64,000 nt of DNA from Pseudonocardia cypriaca (GTDB taxonomy: Bacteria; Actinomycetota; Actinomycetes; Mycobacteriales; Pseudonocardiaceae): contig NZ_VFPH01000001.1 of assembly GCF_006717045.1 (NCBI RefSeq), positions 372,001-436,000 of the forward strand, given 5' to 3'. A model generated the notes under the pieces. It ran no database searches. It was not told the DNA's origin and saw nothing but the letters and a program-made list of their open reading frames with translations. Position 1 is the stretch's first letter. The number at the start of each line of letters is the position of its first letter. Of the stretch, positions 24,357 to 33,366 are shown piece after piece. A program made the translations under genes and the position numbers.

Positions 24357-26159
24357 TCAGAGCGGGGTGGCCTCGGCGGTCTGGCTGCCGCCGTCGCCCT
24401 GGGGCTCGGTGGGCTCCACCGACGGTTCGCCCGTCGGGGGTTCCTCGGTCGGCTCGGTCGTCGGCTCCGGCGCTTCCGTGGTCGTCGCCGGAGGTTGCGT
24501 GGGAGCGGGGGTGGTCGGCTGCACCGTGACCCTCGGCGGCTGGGGCGCGGGCTGAGCCGGGCGCGTGGCCGGGGGCTCCTCGACCGGGGCGGGCCGCGGA
24601 GTCGGGGTGGGGGTCGGCTCGCTGACCTGCTGCGTGGTTGCGGGGGTGCGCGGGGTCTCTGCGTTGGCCGGCCGCACGTCGGGGTGTGGCCACAGGAACA
24701 CCGCGGCCACAACGGCGGCGGACGCCGCGACCGCCCCGGCCGTCACCAGGAACGACGGGGACTTGCCGCGAGGCTCGGGCGCGTACTCGTACCGCGGTTC
24801 GAACGGCGGCTCGTCGTCGAAGTCGGGAGCGTAGGACGGGGTGGCCGGGCGGGGCGGCGGCGCCACCGGCGGTCGCGGCGGCGGTGCCGGCCGGTGCGGC
24901 GGAAGGCTCGAGCTGGCTGCGCCGCCCATCGGGCCGGGACCGTACCCGACCGGCGGCCCGTACGGGCCCTGCGGACCGCCACCCACGCCGAGCGGCGGCG
25001 CACCCGCAGCGGCCGCGGCGATGGGGCGCCTGGCCGAGCCGCCCGAGCGCGGCGCCGGCACCCGTGGCCGGGGCCCGGTGCTGGTCGGCGGCGCCGGCTG
25101 CAGCGACAGGACGGCACCCATCGCGATGGCGTTCTTCGGGTCGGCGTCGACGCTGACGGGGCGGCCCAGCAGCTCCGAGACGAGCTGCCCGACGAGCGGG
25201 ATGCGGGACGAGCCACCGACCAGCAGCACCGCCGACAGCTGCTGCGGCGCCAGCCCCGCCGACGCCACCGCGCGCTGCAACGCGTCGATGGTGTCCTCGA
25301 CCTGCGGGCGGATGGCCGCCTCGAACTCGCTGCGGTGCATCCGCACCGAGCCCTGCCCCTTGGGCGTCAGCACCGGGATCGACACCTCGGTGTCGCTGCT
25401 CAGCGCCTCCTTCGCCTCGACGCACTCGCGCCGGAGCGCCGCGATCGCCGACAGCACGGCGGGGTCGTCCTCGTCGAGCCCCTCGAACGCCTCGGGCATC
25501 CCGGCGACGACGTGCTGGAAGACGATCTCGTCGAAGTCGATGCCGCCGAGGCGGTCGACGCCCTCCGGCCGGCCGAGCAGCTTGAAGGTGTGCCCGTCCT
25601 TGTGGACGATGGCCGCGTCGAAGGTGCCGCCGCCGAAGTCGTAGACGGCGATGGTCGAGCCCGGTTCCACCCGTTCGGCCGATGCGTAGTGCAGCGCAGC
25701 GGCCTGCGGCTCCGCGAGGTAGGACACCTGCAGGCCCTGCCCGGCGAGCGCGCCACCGAGCCGTTCGGTCTTGTGCGGGCCCCACGAGGCGGGGAGCGTG
25801 ACGGCGATCCGCGCGGCGGGAGCGGCCTCGCGCTGTGCGACGCGGTCGACCACCCAGCGCACCAGCCGGGCCGAGAGGTCCTCGGGGGCCCACGGCCGGC
25901 CACCGACGATGATCGGTGTCGGGTCGCCGATGCGCCGCTTGAACTCGCGGACCACGTGGTCGGGGGAGCTCAGCGCCCGGCGCTCCGCGGCCTCACCGAC
26001 GACCACGCTGCCGTCGTCGCCGAGGTAGAGGACCGAGGGCACGGCGCTGGCCCGGTCGCCGAGGTTGACGATCTCGGCCTCGCCGGGGCGCGCGTCGAGC
26101 CTGCCGATCGCGGCGGCCGTCCGCGTGGTACCCAGATCGATGCCGAGCAGGTAGCTCAT
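24357..26159 (-). CDS. membrane-anchored Hsp70-like ATPase with Pro/Thr-rich tail
   Basis: A 600-residue protein. Residues about 1-350 form an Hsp70/actin-type ATPase: GIDLGTTRTAAAIG (phosphate 1), VYDFGGGTFDAAIVHKDG (phosphate 2) and LLVGGSSRIPLVGQLV (adenosine motif). The canonical substrate-binding beta domain is missing. Instead there is a Gly/Pro-rich linker, one membrane helix (about 469-490, starting SFLVTAGAVAAS) and a 110-residue outside tail rich in Pro, Thr and Glu. ATG 26159 with GGGGGA upstream is chosen because MSYLLGIDLGTT is the family start; the longer frame adds 19 unrelated residues. It lies 104 bp downstream of the giant kinase gene on the same strand. Similar actinobacterial proteins exist; their role is not known to me. 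Confidence 0.88.
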   Translation of the reverse strand: MSYLLGIDLGTTRTAAAIGRLDARPGEAEIVNLGDRASAVPSVLYLGDDGSVVVGEAAERRALSSPDHVVREFKRRIGDPTPIIVGGRPWAPEDLSARLVRWVVDRVAQREAAPAARIAVTLPASWGPHKTERLGGALAGQGLQVSYLAEPQAAALHYASAERVEPGSTIAVYDFGGGTFDAAIVHKDGHTFKLLGRPEGVDRLGGIDFDEIVFQHVVAGMPEAFEGLDEDDPAVLSAIAALRRECVEAKEALSSDTEVSIPVLTPKGQGSVRMHRSEFEAAIRPQVEDTIDALQRAVASAGLAPQQLSAVLLVGGSSRIPLVGQLVSELLGRPVSVDADPKNAIAMGAVLSLQPAPPTSTGPRPRVPAPRSGGSARRPIAAAAAGAPPLGVGGGPQGPYGPPVGYGPGPMGGAASSSLPPHRPAPPPRPPVAPPPRPATPSYAPDFDDEPPFEPRYEYAPEPRGKSPSFLVTAGAVAASAAVVAAVFLWPHPDVRPANAETPRTPATTQQVSEPTPTPTPRPAPVEEPPATRPAQPAPQPPRVTVQPTTPAPTQPPATTTEAPEPTTEPTEEPPTGEPSVEPTEPQGDGGSQTAEATPL

Positions 26160-26263
26160 CGTCCCCCGTCTTTGCTTTCGCGACTCTCTGTTGCCATCGA
26201 GCCGATGTGAGATCACGTTAGCGGCCCGGCTGGATGATGACGGGGTAGGTCGCGCGATCGGTA

Positions 26264-29200
26264 CTAGCTGGAGGTGACGGAGCCGCCCACCGCGGTGAGC
26301 GGTATCTCGGCCCGCAAACCGGTGCCGGCCCCGCGGGGGCTGTCCAGGATGACCCGGCCGCCGAGCGCCTCCACGCGGTCCTTGATGCCGACCAGACCGG
26401 TGCCCCGGTCGGGTTCGGCGCCGCCGACGCCGTCGTCGTTCACCGCGATGCGCAGGACCGCACCGTCGGGGTCCACCTCCACCTCGATCGTGACCGACGT
26501 GGCGCGTGCGTGCTTGACCGCGTTGGTGAGGGCCTCGGCGACGACGTAGTAGGCGCTGAGCTCGACCTGTCCGGACAGCCGCCCCGTCGCGCGGACGGTG
26601 ACGTCGACGGGGAGCGGCGATCGGCGCGCGAGCGCCTTGAGCGCGGGGCCGAGACCGCCGTCCGCCAGGATCGCCGGGTGGATGCCGCGGGCGATCTCAC
26701 GCAGCTCGTCCGCTGCCCCCCTCGCCTCATCGAGGGCTTGGCGCAGCTGCCCGTCGAGCGCGTCGAGCTCGGGTGGCACCGCGGCCCGCGCCGCGTCCAG
26801 GTGGAGTACGAGCGAGACCAGCCGCTGCTGCGCGCCGTCGTGCAGGTCCCGTTCGATCCGACGGCGTTCCTCGTCGGACGCGGCGACGATCCGCGCCCGT
26901 GACGCGCTGAGCTCGGTGTACAGCTGGGCGTTGTCGAGGGAGACGGCGAGCTGGCCCGCGACGAGCGTGACGGCATCGAGCCGGTCGGTGGTGAATGCGC
27001 CGCGGATGAGGCGGTTCTCCAGCAGCAGCACCGCCCGGAGGGCTCCCCGGCCGAGGACGGGCAGCGCGAGCAACGAGCAGCGGTCGAGCCCGGCGAAGTA
27101 GGGGTCGCGGGCGAACCGGTCGTCGCGGGTGGCGTCGGTGACGACGAGCGGCTCGCGCAGCCGCCGGGCGTACCGGAGGACGGACATCGGGAGCGACCGG
27201 CGGTCGCCGTCGGCGGGCAGGACCCAGTCGTCACGGTCACCGCTCCACAGCAGCAGGTGGACCTCCGTGGCGCCGGTCATCGCGCTGAGCACCTCGACCA
27301 CGCGCGCGTGCAGGCGTTCGACGCTGGTCTCGGAGCTCAAGGCCCGTGACGCGGACAGGATGCCGAGCAGGTCGAGCGTGCCGGCCGTCATCGTGGCCCG
27401 GCGGTGCGGCAGGTCGGCGGGCGGACGAAGGGCGGGGTAGGCCCAGTCCAGCTGTTCGGCCTTGGCGGTGGCACCCCACGCGGCGTACTGCGCCCTGGCC
27501 TGGGCGAGCAGGTCGTAGGCGGTGTGCTCGAGCCCGTGCTCGAGGAAGAACCGGGCGGTTCGTTCGGCGATGAGGGCGCGGTGCCACGGCCGTTGCCGCA
27601 GTGCGGCCTCGCGGCGCGCGGCGTCGAAGGCGACGGCTGCGGTCCGGAAGTCGCCCACCACCCACGCCCGCTCCGCCTCGACCAGCCGCAGCATGTGCAG
27701 GAAGTTGTCGGGGGCGTCAGCGGCGCGGGCGCCGAGCCACTGCGTCACGTCGTCGAGCTCGGACAGCAGGCTGGTGCGCTCGTCCTCGCCTGCGGCGCGG
27801 ACCTGAGCGGCCAGGCCGAGCCCGCGCAGCAGGTGGGCCACGGCGGTCGGGTAGAGACCGAGCGCGGCCGGCAGCAGCGGCATCGCAGCCGCGGCGTGCT
27901 CGCCCAACCACGCCGGCTCGCCGAGGACGGCCGCGGCGATCGCCCTGGTCAGGTGCGCGACGAGAAGCGCGACCGGGTTGTCGGCGAACCCCTCGACGGG
28001 AACCGGGTCGGCGGTTTCCCCCCGCAGCACGCGGGCCAGCCACGCATAGCTGCCGAGCCACGGGCCGATCTCCTCGCTGCCGGTCCGGCGCACGAACGCC
28101 AGCCCGACCTCCACCTCCGCGACGAACGCGTCCACCGACGGCGCGCAGTCCAGCAGGTTCGGCACGGTCGCGTAGAGGGAGTAGCCGGCGTTGGCGAGGT
28201 CGTCGCCGGCGACCAGCCCTTCCGTGGCGCGCTGACCGGCGCGGACGCCGTTCTCGATCGGCTCGCACCACCAGGCGAGGCACGCGTACACGTAGCGCGC
28301 CTGCGAGGTGCCGGGCTCGTAGCCACGCGCTTCCCCCAGTGCCAGGACCCGCAGGACGGCCCGGTGGCCGGCAGCGGTGTCCCCGCGCAGCGCGATGGCG
28401 TTGAAGGCAGCGATGCTCGCCGGACCGACCAGCCCGGGATCGGGGCCGTGCCGCTGCCAGATCCGCACCGCCTCGAGGCTCAGCCATCCGAACATCGCGT
28501 GGTCGCTGTAGTAGGTGGTGGGCAGCAGCGCGTTGAGCACGTGGGTGGCGGCGAGCAGCCTCACGTCGGTGATGGCCGGACGGGCCACGTCGTCGGCCTC
28601 GGCGTCCAGCCACCGGTAGAAGTCGTCGAACTGGCGGTCGAGCTCGGCTGCGAGCTGGGTGGCCGGCGGCACGGTGACCCCCAGCTCGCGCAGCGACCCG
28701 ACGCCGAGTGACGCGGCCTCCGCGAAGCGCTTCCGATGGGTCAGGCTCCTCACCTGCACCGCCGTCGCGAGCCCGCGATCGGCCGCGGTGGGTTCCAACC
28801 CGTCGATCGAGCGGAACGCCTCGTCCGCCTCGTCGAGGCGGCCCATGCCGAACAACGCGCGGTGGCGGCCGGTGTGCAGCTCGACGAGCGTGGCGGCATC
28901 GCCGGGATCGACCAGGGCCAGCGCGGCCGTCAGGAGCTGGTGCACCAGCTCGTGGTCCCCGATCAGCGCTGCCGGCTCGGCCGCCCGTCTCAGCAGCCGA
29001 ACCACGTCGCGCCGCTCCGTCGGGTCGGTGACGGCGTCGATCACCGGGAGGTACTGTTCCGCGGCCGCCGCGTACAGCTCCCGTTCCCGGGCGAGCCGGC
29101 GTGCCATCGCCAGGTGGAGGACGCCTCTCCCGGTCCCCAACCCGGCCAGCACCGCCTCGCGCATGCGGTCGTGGCGGAACCGCACCGCATCGCGCACGCC

Positions 29201-31147
29201 GGTCTCCGCCACCAGGACGCCCTCCTCGAGGGCGGGCGCCATGCGTTCCTCCACCACGGCCGCGGGAGCGCCCGTCGCGGCCTGCAGGACGGTCAGCTCC
29301 GCTCGCCCGCCGAGGCAGGCCATCGCCTCGACCAGTTCCCGGGACGGCCGGGGGAGCGCCTGGGCACGGGCGGCCAGCAGCCCGCCGAGCTCGACCCGGT
29401 CCAGGCGTGCGCGTACGGCGCGCTCGTCCCACCGCCACCCCGATGCCGTCGCCGCGAGCACCCCGGCGCGGTGCAGCGCGTTGAGCAGCTCCACGATCTC
29501 GTAGGGGTTGCCCCGCGTCTGCGGGCCGATCAGCTCGACGAGGTCGGCCGCCGCGTCCCGGTCCACGTGCAGCATCTCGGCGACCAGCGCGACCGACTCC
29601 GGCACGCCGAGGGCGTCCAGCCGCAGCCGCCGCACGTCGTCCTGCTCCTGCCACCGGGACAGCAGCGGTGCCAGCGGATGCGCCGCGTCGACCGCCTCCT
29701 CGCGGTACGCGCCGACCAGCAGCAGACCCTCGATCCGCTCCTCGGTCAGCACGAGGTCGGCGAAGCCGAGAGTGCTGCGCTCGCCCCATTGCATGTCGTC
29801 GAGGAACACCACGAGGGGGCGGCCCCGCGACGCCACCGCCCGCAGCACGGCGACAGCCGCACGTTGCGACCGGGCCTGCGAGGACAGCGGGTCGCCCGGA
29901 TCGGGAGGGGTCGCCATCAGCGCGGCGAACTCCGGCAGCATCGCGGTGACCAGGCCTGCGTTCGGACCGAGCTCCTCGGTCAGCCGGGCGCGGACGTCGG
30001 TCAGCACGCTCTCCGGCTCGGGCAGCAGCAGCCGGCCCAGCGCCCGGAGCGCCAGGTAGCCGGCGTTGAACTCGAGGTCCCGCCGGTACTGGTCGAACTT
30101 GCCGGCGACGAACCACCCGTCGCGCCCGGTCACGGCGGACCGCAGCTGGTCGACCAGCGCCGTCTTCCCCGCACCTGCGGGGCCGCTGACCAGCACGCCC
30201 CGGCAGCGGCCTTCCAGCGCGTCGCCGAACGCCGCCTGCAGCTCCGCCACCTCGTGGTCGCGGCCCACCAGCCGTGACGGTGGTGGCAGCCGGAGCGGGA
30301 CGTCGCGCTCGCCGGCCCGCAGCCGAGCCGCTCCCGCCTGCAACCGTTCCAGGTCGTGGACCAGGCCCTCGGCCGACTGGTAGCGGTCGTCGGGCTCCTT
30401 CTCGAGCAGGTGCAGGACGACCTCGGAGAACGCGCCCGGTAGGGCCGGCCTCACCTCGGCCGGCGGCACCGGCACGCGTGCCAGGTGGTCGTGGGTGAGC
30501 CGCAGCGGGTCACCGGTGCCGAACGGCGGCTCGCCGGTCGCCAGCTCGTAGAGGGTGGCGCCCAGCGCGTACAGGTCGGCGCGCTGGTCGACCGCACGGC
30601 CGGTGCGCCCGGTCTGCTCGGGCGCCAGGTACGCCAGCGTTCCCACGATCCGGCTGTGGTGGGTGAACTCGGGCCGGAGCTCGGCGAGCGACGTGGCCAG
30701 GGCGAAGTCCACCAGGTGCGGGGTGCCGTCGGGCGCGACGACGATGTTCGCCGGGGTGATGTCCCGGTGCATCACGCCCCGGCGGTGCATGCCGGCCACG
30801 GCACGCGCCAGCCCGGACGCCAGCGCGACCAGCTCGTCCGGGGCCATGGGCATCGGCCGTTCCGCGAGGCTCGTGCCGCCGACGTCGGCGAGCAGAAATG
30901 CACCCTCGCCCTTCGGACAGCTCACGAGCTGTGCCACGCCCGGCACGCCCCGTAACCGCTCGAGCATCGCCGACTCGTGGCGCAGCCGGCGCTCGGCGTC
31001 CGGTCCCAGTGGCTCCTTGCGGATGACGGTCCGCCCCGGGGCGCCGAGCCTGGTGATGCGGGTGCGCTCGCTCTCGTGCACGGTCACGGCCGGTGCAGAC
31101 GGGTCTCCGTCCGGCGGTCCCGCCCCTGCCTGCACGCGACCCTCCAC
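26264..31147 (-). CDS. fused Ser/Thr kinase - AAA ATPase - GAF - histidine kinase
   Basis: A 1,627-residue signalling protein. Residues about 25-275 are a Ser/Thr kinase: Lys44 in VIRKE, catalytic HRDITPAN (127-134), and DFA (147-149) in place of DFG. A predictor ATPase follows with Walker A GPAGAGKT (322-329) and Walker B LVVFLDDMQW. A long helical, TPR-like middle spans about 600-1230, then a GAF-like domain. The end is a HisKA_3/HATPase unit with ERDLHDGAQQRLV (His1436) and N-box ALTNAVKHA (Asn1542). GTG 31147 follows GGGGAGG. No signal peptide or membrane helix is seen. No response regulator lies nearby, so its partner is unknown. Similar trifunctional proteins are known in actinobacteria and cyanobacteria. 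Confidence 0.92.
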   Translation of the reverse strand: MEGRVQAGAGPPDGDPSAPAVTVHESERTRITRLGAPGRTVIRKEPLGPDAERRLRHESAMLERLRGVPGVAQLVSCPKGEGAFLLADVGGTSLAERPMPMAPDELVALASGLARAVAGMHRRGVMHRDITPANIVVAPDGTPHLVDFALATSLAELRPEFTHHSRIVGTLAYLAPEQTGRTGRAVDQRADLYALGATLYELATGEPPFGTGDPLRLTHDHLARVPVPPAEVRPALPGAFSEVVLHLLEKEPDDRYQSAEGLVHDLERLQAGAARLRAGERDVPLRLPPPSRLVGRDHEVAELQAAFGDALEGRCRGVLVSGPAGAGKTALVDQLRSAVTGRDGWFVAGKFDQYRRDLEFNAGYLALRALGRLLLPEPESVLTDVRARLTEELGPNAGLVTAMLPEFAALMATPPDPGDPLSSQARSQRAAVAVLRAVASRGRPLVVFLDDMQWGERSTLGFADLVLTEERIEGLLLVGAYREEAVDAAHPLAPLLSRWQEQDDVRRLRLDALGVPESVALVAEMLHVDRDAAADLVELIGPQTRGNPYEIVELLNALHRAGVLAATASGWRWDERAVRARLDRVELGGLLAARAQALPRPSRELVEAMACLGGRAELTVLQAATGAPAAVVEERMAPALEEGVLVAETGVRDAVRFRHDRMREAVLAGLGTGRGVLHLAMARRLARERELYAAAAEQYLPVIDAVTDPTERRDVVRLLRRAAEPAALIGDHELVHQLLTAALALVDPGDAATLVELHTGRHRALFGMGRLDEADEAFRSIDGLEPTAADRGLATAVQVRSLTHRKRFAEAASLGVGSLRELGVTVPPATQLAAELDRQFDDFYRWLDAEADDVARPAITDVRLLAATHVLNALLPTTYYSDHAMFGWLSLEAVRIWQRHGPDPGLVGPASIAAFNAIALRGDTAAGHRAVLRVLALGEARGYEPGTSQARYVYACLAWWCEPIENGVRAGQRATEGLVAGDDLANAGYSLYATVPNLLDCAPSVDAFVAEVEVGLAFVRRTGSEEIGPWLGSYAWLARVLRGETADPVPVEGFADNPVALLVAHLTRAIAAAVLGEPAWLGEHAAAAMPLLPAALGLYPTAVAHLLRGLGLAAQVRAAGEDERTSLLSELDDVTQWLGARAADAPDNFLHMLRLVEAERAWVVGDFRTAAVAFDAARREAALRQRPWHRALIAERTARFFLEHGLEHTAYDLLAQARAQYAAWGATAKAEQLDWAYPALRPPADLPHRRATMTAGTLDLLGILSASRALSSETSVERLHARVVEVLSAMTGATEVHLLLWSGDRDDWVLPADGDRRSLPMSVLRYARRLREPLVVTDATRDDRFARDPYFAGLDRCSLLALPVLGRGALRAVLLLENRLIRGAFTTDRLDAVTLVAGQLAVSLDNAQLYTELSASRARIVAASDEERRRIERDLHDGAQQRLVSLVLHLDAARAAVPPELDALDGQLRQALDEARGAADELREIARGIHPAILADGGLGPALKALARRSPLPVDVTVRATGRLSGQVELSAYYVVAEALTNAVKHARATSVTIEVEVDPDGAVLRIAVNDDGVGGAEPDRGTGLVGIKDRVEALGGRVILDSPRGAGTGLRAEIPLTAVGGSVTSS

Positions 31148-31198
31148 GACGTCGGACCTCCCCGACAGGACGACTCTGCCGTGCAGGAGCCGCGGGCA

Positions 31199-31900
31199 CT
31201 AGAGGCGGTGCTGCAGCGCCTCCGCCGCGGCGAGCAGGTCGGCGGCCCACCGGACGCCGGGGCGCCTGCCGATGCGGTCGACCGGACCGGACACCGAGAC
31301 GGCGGCGACGACCTGTCCGGTGCCGTCGCGGACCGGTGCCGACACGCTCGCGACGCCGGACTCGCGCTCGGCCACGCTCTGCGCCCACCCGCGCCTGCGC
31401 ACGTCGACCAGCACGCGGTCGCTGAACGTCGACTCCGCGAGCACGGCGCGCTGGACGGGGGGCTCGGCCCACGCGGCGAGGACCTTCGCGCCGGAGCCGG
31501 CGGTCATCGGCAGGCGCGTGCCGACCGGAACGGTGTCGCGCAGGCCGCTGGCGGGCTCGGCGGCGGCGATGCAGACGCGGTGGATCCCGTCGCGGCGGTA
31601 GAGCTGCACGCTCTCGCCGGTGATGTCGCGCAGCCGGGGCAGCACGGCGCCCGCCGCCTCGAGCAGCGGGTCCACGCCCCCCGCGGCGAGCTCGGCGAGG
31701 GCGGGGCCCGGCCGCCAGCGGCCGTCGGCGCCGCGGTGCAGGAGACCGTGCACCTCCAGACCGACGGCGAGCCGGTGGGCCGTGGCCCGGGGCAGCCCGG
31801 TGCGCTCACACAGTTCAGCGAGGCCGCAGGGCTCGGCCGCGGTGGCCCGCAGCACCCCCACGGCCTTGTCGAGCACGCCGATGCCGCTATGCTGTCTCAC
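31199..31900 (-). CDS. IclR family transcriptional regulator (NdgR/LtbR-like)
   Basis: A 233-residue IclR-type regulator: an N-terminal winged helix (about residues 8-65, with GLAELCERTGLPRATAHRLA) and a C-terminal effector domain (SGAKVLAAWAE, GWAQSVAERESGVASVSAPV). It is divergent from leuC with 53 bp between. This is the place of NdgR in Streptomyces and LtbR in Corynebacterium, regulators of leucine and amino-acid genes, so control of leuCD is a sound inference. The start is GTG 31900. On the minus strand a TAGTAT box ends 6 bases before it with no ribosome site, so a leaderless mRNA is likely. Confidence 0.93.
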   Translation of the reverse strand: MRQHSGIGVLDKAVGVLRATAAEPCGLAELCERTGLPRATAHRLAVGLEVHGLLHRGADGRWRPGPALAELAAGGVDPLLEAAGAVLPRLRDITGESVQLYRRDGIHRVCIAAAEPASGLRDTVPVGTRLPMTAGSGAKVLAAWAEPPVQRAVLAESTFSDRVLVDVRRRGWAQSVAERESGVASVSAPVRDGTGQVVAAVSVSGPVDRIGRRPGVRWAADLLAAAEALQHRL

Positions 31901-31931
31901 GAGCCGATACTAACTTCCCGAAATGTGAGAC
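31894..31931. promoter_or_regulatory. inverted repeat GTCTCAC ... GTGAGAC in the iclR-leuC intergenic region
   Basis: Exact 7-bp arms at 31894-31900 and 31925-31931, 24 bases apart. The left arm covers the first codons of the IclR gene. The interval includes the TAGTAT box of the regulator and the likely leuC promoter. Its position suits autoregulation and leuC control by the IclR protein. The symmetry is seen; binding is inferred. Confidence 0.45.
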
Positions 31932-31953
31932 GTCCAGCGAGGAGGCTGCCGCC

Positions 31954-33366
31954 GTGGGACGCACGCTGGCCGAGAAGGTCTGGGACCAGCACCTGGTCCG
32001 CAAGGGAGAGGGGCAGGAGCCCGATCTCCTCTACATCGACCTGCACCTGGTGCACGAGGTCACCAGCCCGCAGGCGTTCGACGGGCTGCGGCTCGCCGGC
32101 CGTCCCGTGCGCAGGCCGGACCTCACGGTCGCCACCGAGGACCACAACGTCCCCACCACCGACGTCGAGCTGCCCATCGCCGACCCGGTGTCGCGCACCC
32201 AGGTGGAGACGCTGCGCAAGAACTGCGCCGAGTTCGGCGTACCGCTCTACCCGATGAACCACGCGGAGCAGGGCATCGTGCACGTCGTCGGGCCGCAGCT
32301 GGGGCTCACCCAGCCGGGTCTCACGGTCGTCTGCGGCGACAGCCACACCTCCACGCACGGCGCGTTCGGCGCGATGGCGTTCGGCATCGGGACGTCCGAG
32401 GTGGAGCACGTGCTCGCCACCCAGACGCTGCCGCTCAAGCGGTTCAAGACCATGGCGATCAACGTCAACTCGGAGGACGGGACGCTCCGTCCTGGCGTCA
32501 CGAGCAAGGACGTGGTCCTGGCGATCATCGCCCAGATCGGCACCGGCGGCGGCCAGGGCTACGTGCTGGAGTACCGCGGCAACGTCATCGAGAACCTCTC
32601 GATGGAGGCCCGGATGACGATCTGCAACATGTCGATCGAGGCGGGCGCCCGCGCCGGCATGATCGCGCCGGACGAGACGACCTTCGAGTACCTGAAGGGC
32701 CGCGACCGCGCGCCGAAGGGCGACCAGTGGGACGAGGCCGTCGCCGCGTGGCGCGAGCTGCGCACCGACGACGACGCGGTGTTCGACGCCGAGGTGGACA
32801 TCGACGCCGACGCCCTCACCCCGTTCGTCACCTGGGGCACCAACCCAGGGCAGGGCCTCCCGCTCGGCGAGCGGGTGCCGGACCCGGCGCAGATCGTCGA
32901 CGAGAACGAGCGCGTGGCCGCCGAGAAGGCGCTGACCTACATGGGCCTGGAGCCGGGCACCCCGTTGCGGGACATCCGCGTGGACACCGTGTTCGTCGGC
33001 TCCTGCACCAACGGCCGGATGGAGGACCTCCGCGCGGCCGCCGACATCATCAAGGGCCGCAAGGTCGCCGACGGGGTCCGGATGCTGGTCGTCCCCGGGT
33101 CGATGCGGGTGCGGTTCCAGGCCGAGTCCGAGGGCCTCGACGAGGTGTTCAGGGCCGCGGGCGCCGAGTGGCGCTCGGCGGGCTGCTCGATGTGCCTCGG
33201 CATGAACCCCGACCAGCTCGCGCCCGGTGAGCGCAGCGCGTCCACGTCCAACCGCAACTTCGAGGGCCGCCAGGGCAAGGGCGGCCGCACGCACCTGGTG
33301 TCCCCGCTGGTGGCCGCGGCCACGGCGGTGCGCGGCACCCTGAGCAGCCCGGAGGACCTGGCCTGA
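31954..33366 (+). CDS. leuC: 3-isopropylmalate dehydratase large subunit
   Basis: Large subunit of isopropylmalate isomerase, an aconitase-type [4Fe-4S] enzyme in leucine synthesis that usually also acts on citramalate. The 470-residue protein has VCGDSHTSTHGAFGAMAFGI (about residues 125-144). The cluster Cys residues lie in GSCTNGRMEDLRAA and GCSMCLGMNPD. GTG 31954 has GAGGAGG about 9 bases upstream. leuD starts one base inside the stop (TGATG), so the subunits are coupled. With cimA in the same window, this enzyme probably serves both leucine and isoleucine pathways. Confidence 0.97.
   Translation: MGRTLAEKVWDQHLVRKGEGQEPDLLYIDLHLVHEVTSPQAFDGLRLAGRPVRRPDLTVATEDHNVPTTDVELPIADPVSRTQVETLRKNCAEFGVPLYPMNHAEQGIVHVVGPQLGLTQPGLTVVCGDSHTSTHGAFGAMAFGIGTSEVEHVLATQTLPLKRFKTMAINVNSEDGTLRPGVTSKDVVLAIIAQIGTGGGQGYVLEYRGNVIENLSMEARMTICNMSIEAGARAGMIAPDETTFEYLKGRDRAPKGDQWDEAVAAWRELRTDDDAVFDAEVDIDADALTPFVTWGTNPGQGLPLGERVPDPAQIVDENERVAAEKALTYMGLEPGTPLRDIRVDTVFVGSCTNGRMEDLRAAADIIKGRKVADGVRMLVVPGSMRVRFQAESEGLDEVFRAAGAEWRSAGCSMCLGMNPDQLAPGERSASTSNRNFEGRQGKGGRTHLVSPLVAAATAVRGTLSSPEDLA

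Noticed and set aside
24294..26210. Plus-strand open frame of 638 codons over the Hsp70-like gene
   Set aside because: The opposite strand carries all Hsp70 motifs; this product is Arg/Gly/Asp-rich with no recognisable domain.
28736..30277. Plus-strand open frame of 513 codons inside the large kinase gene
   Set aside because: Antisense shadow of a well-supported multidomain protein; no ribosome site and no family resemblance.
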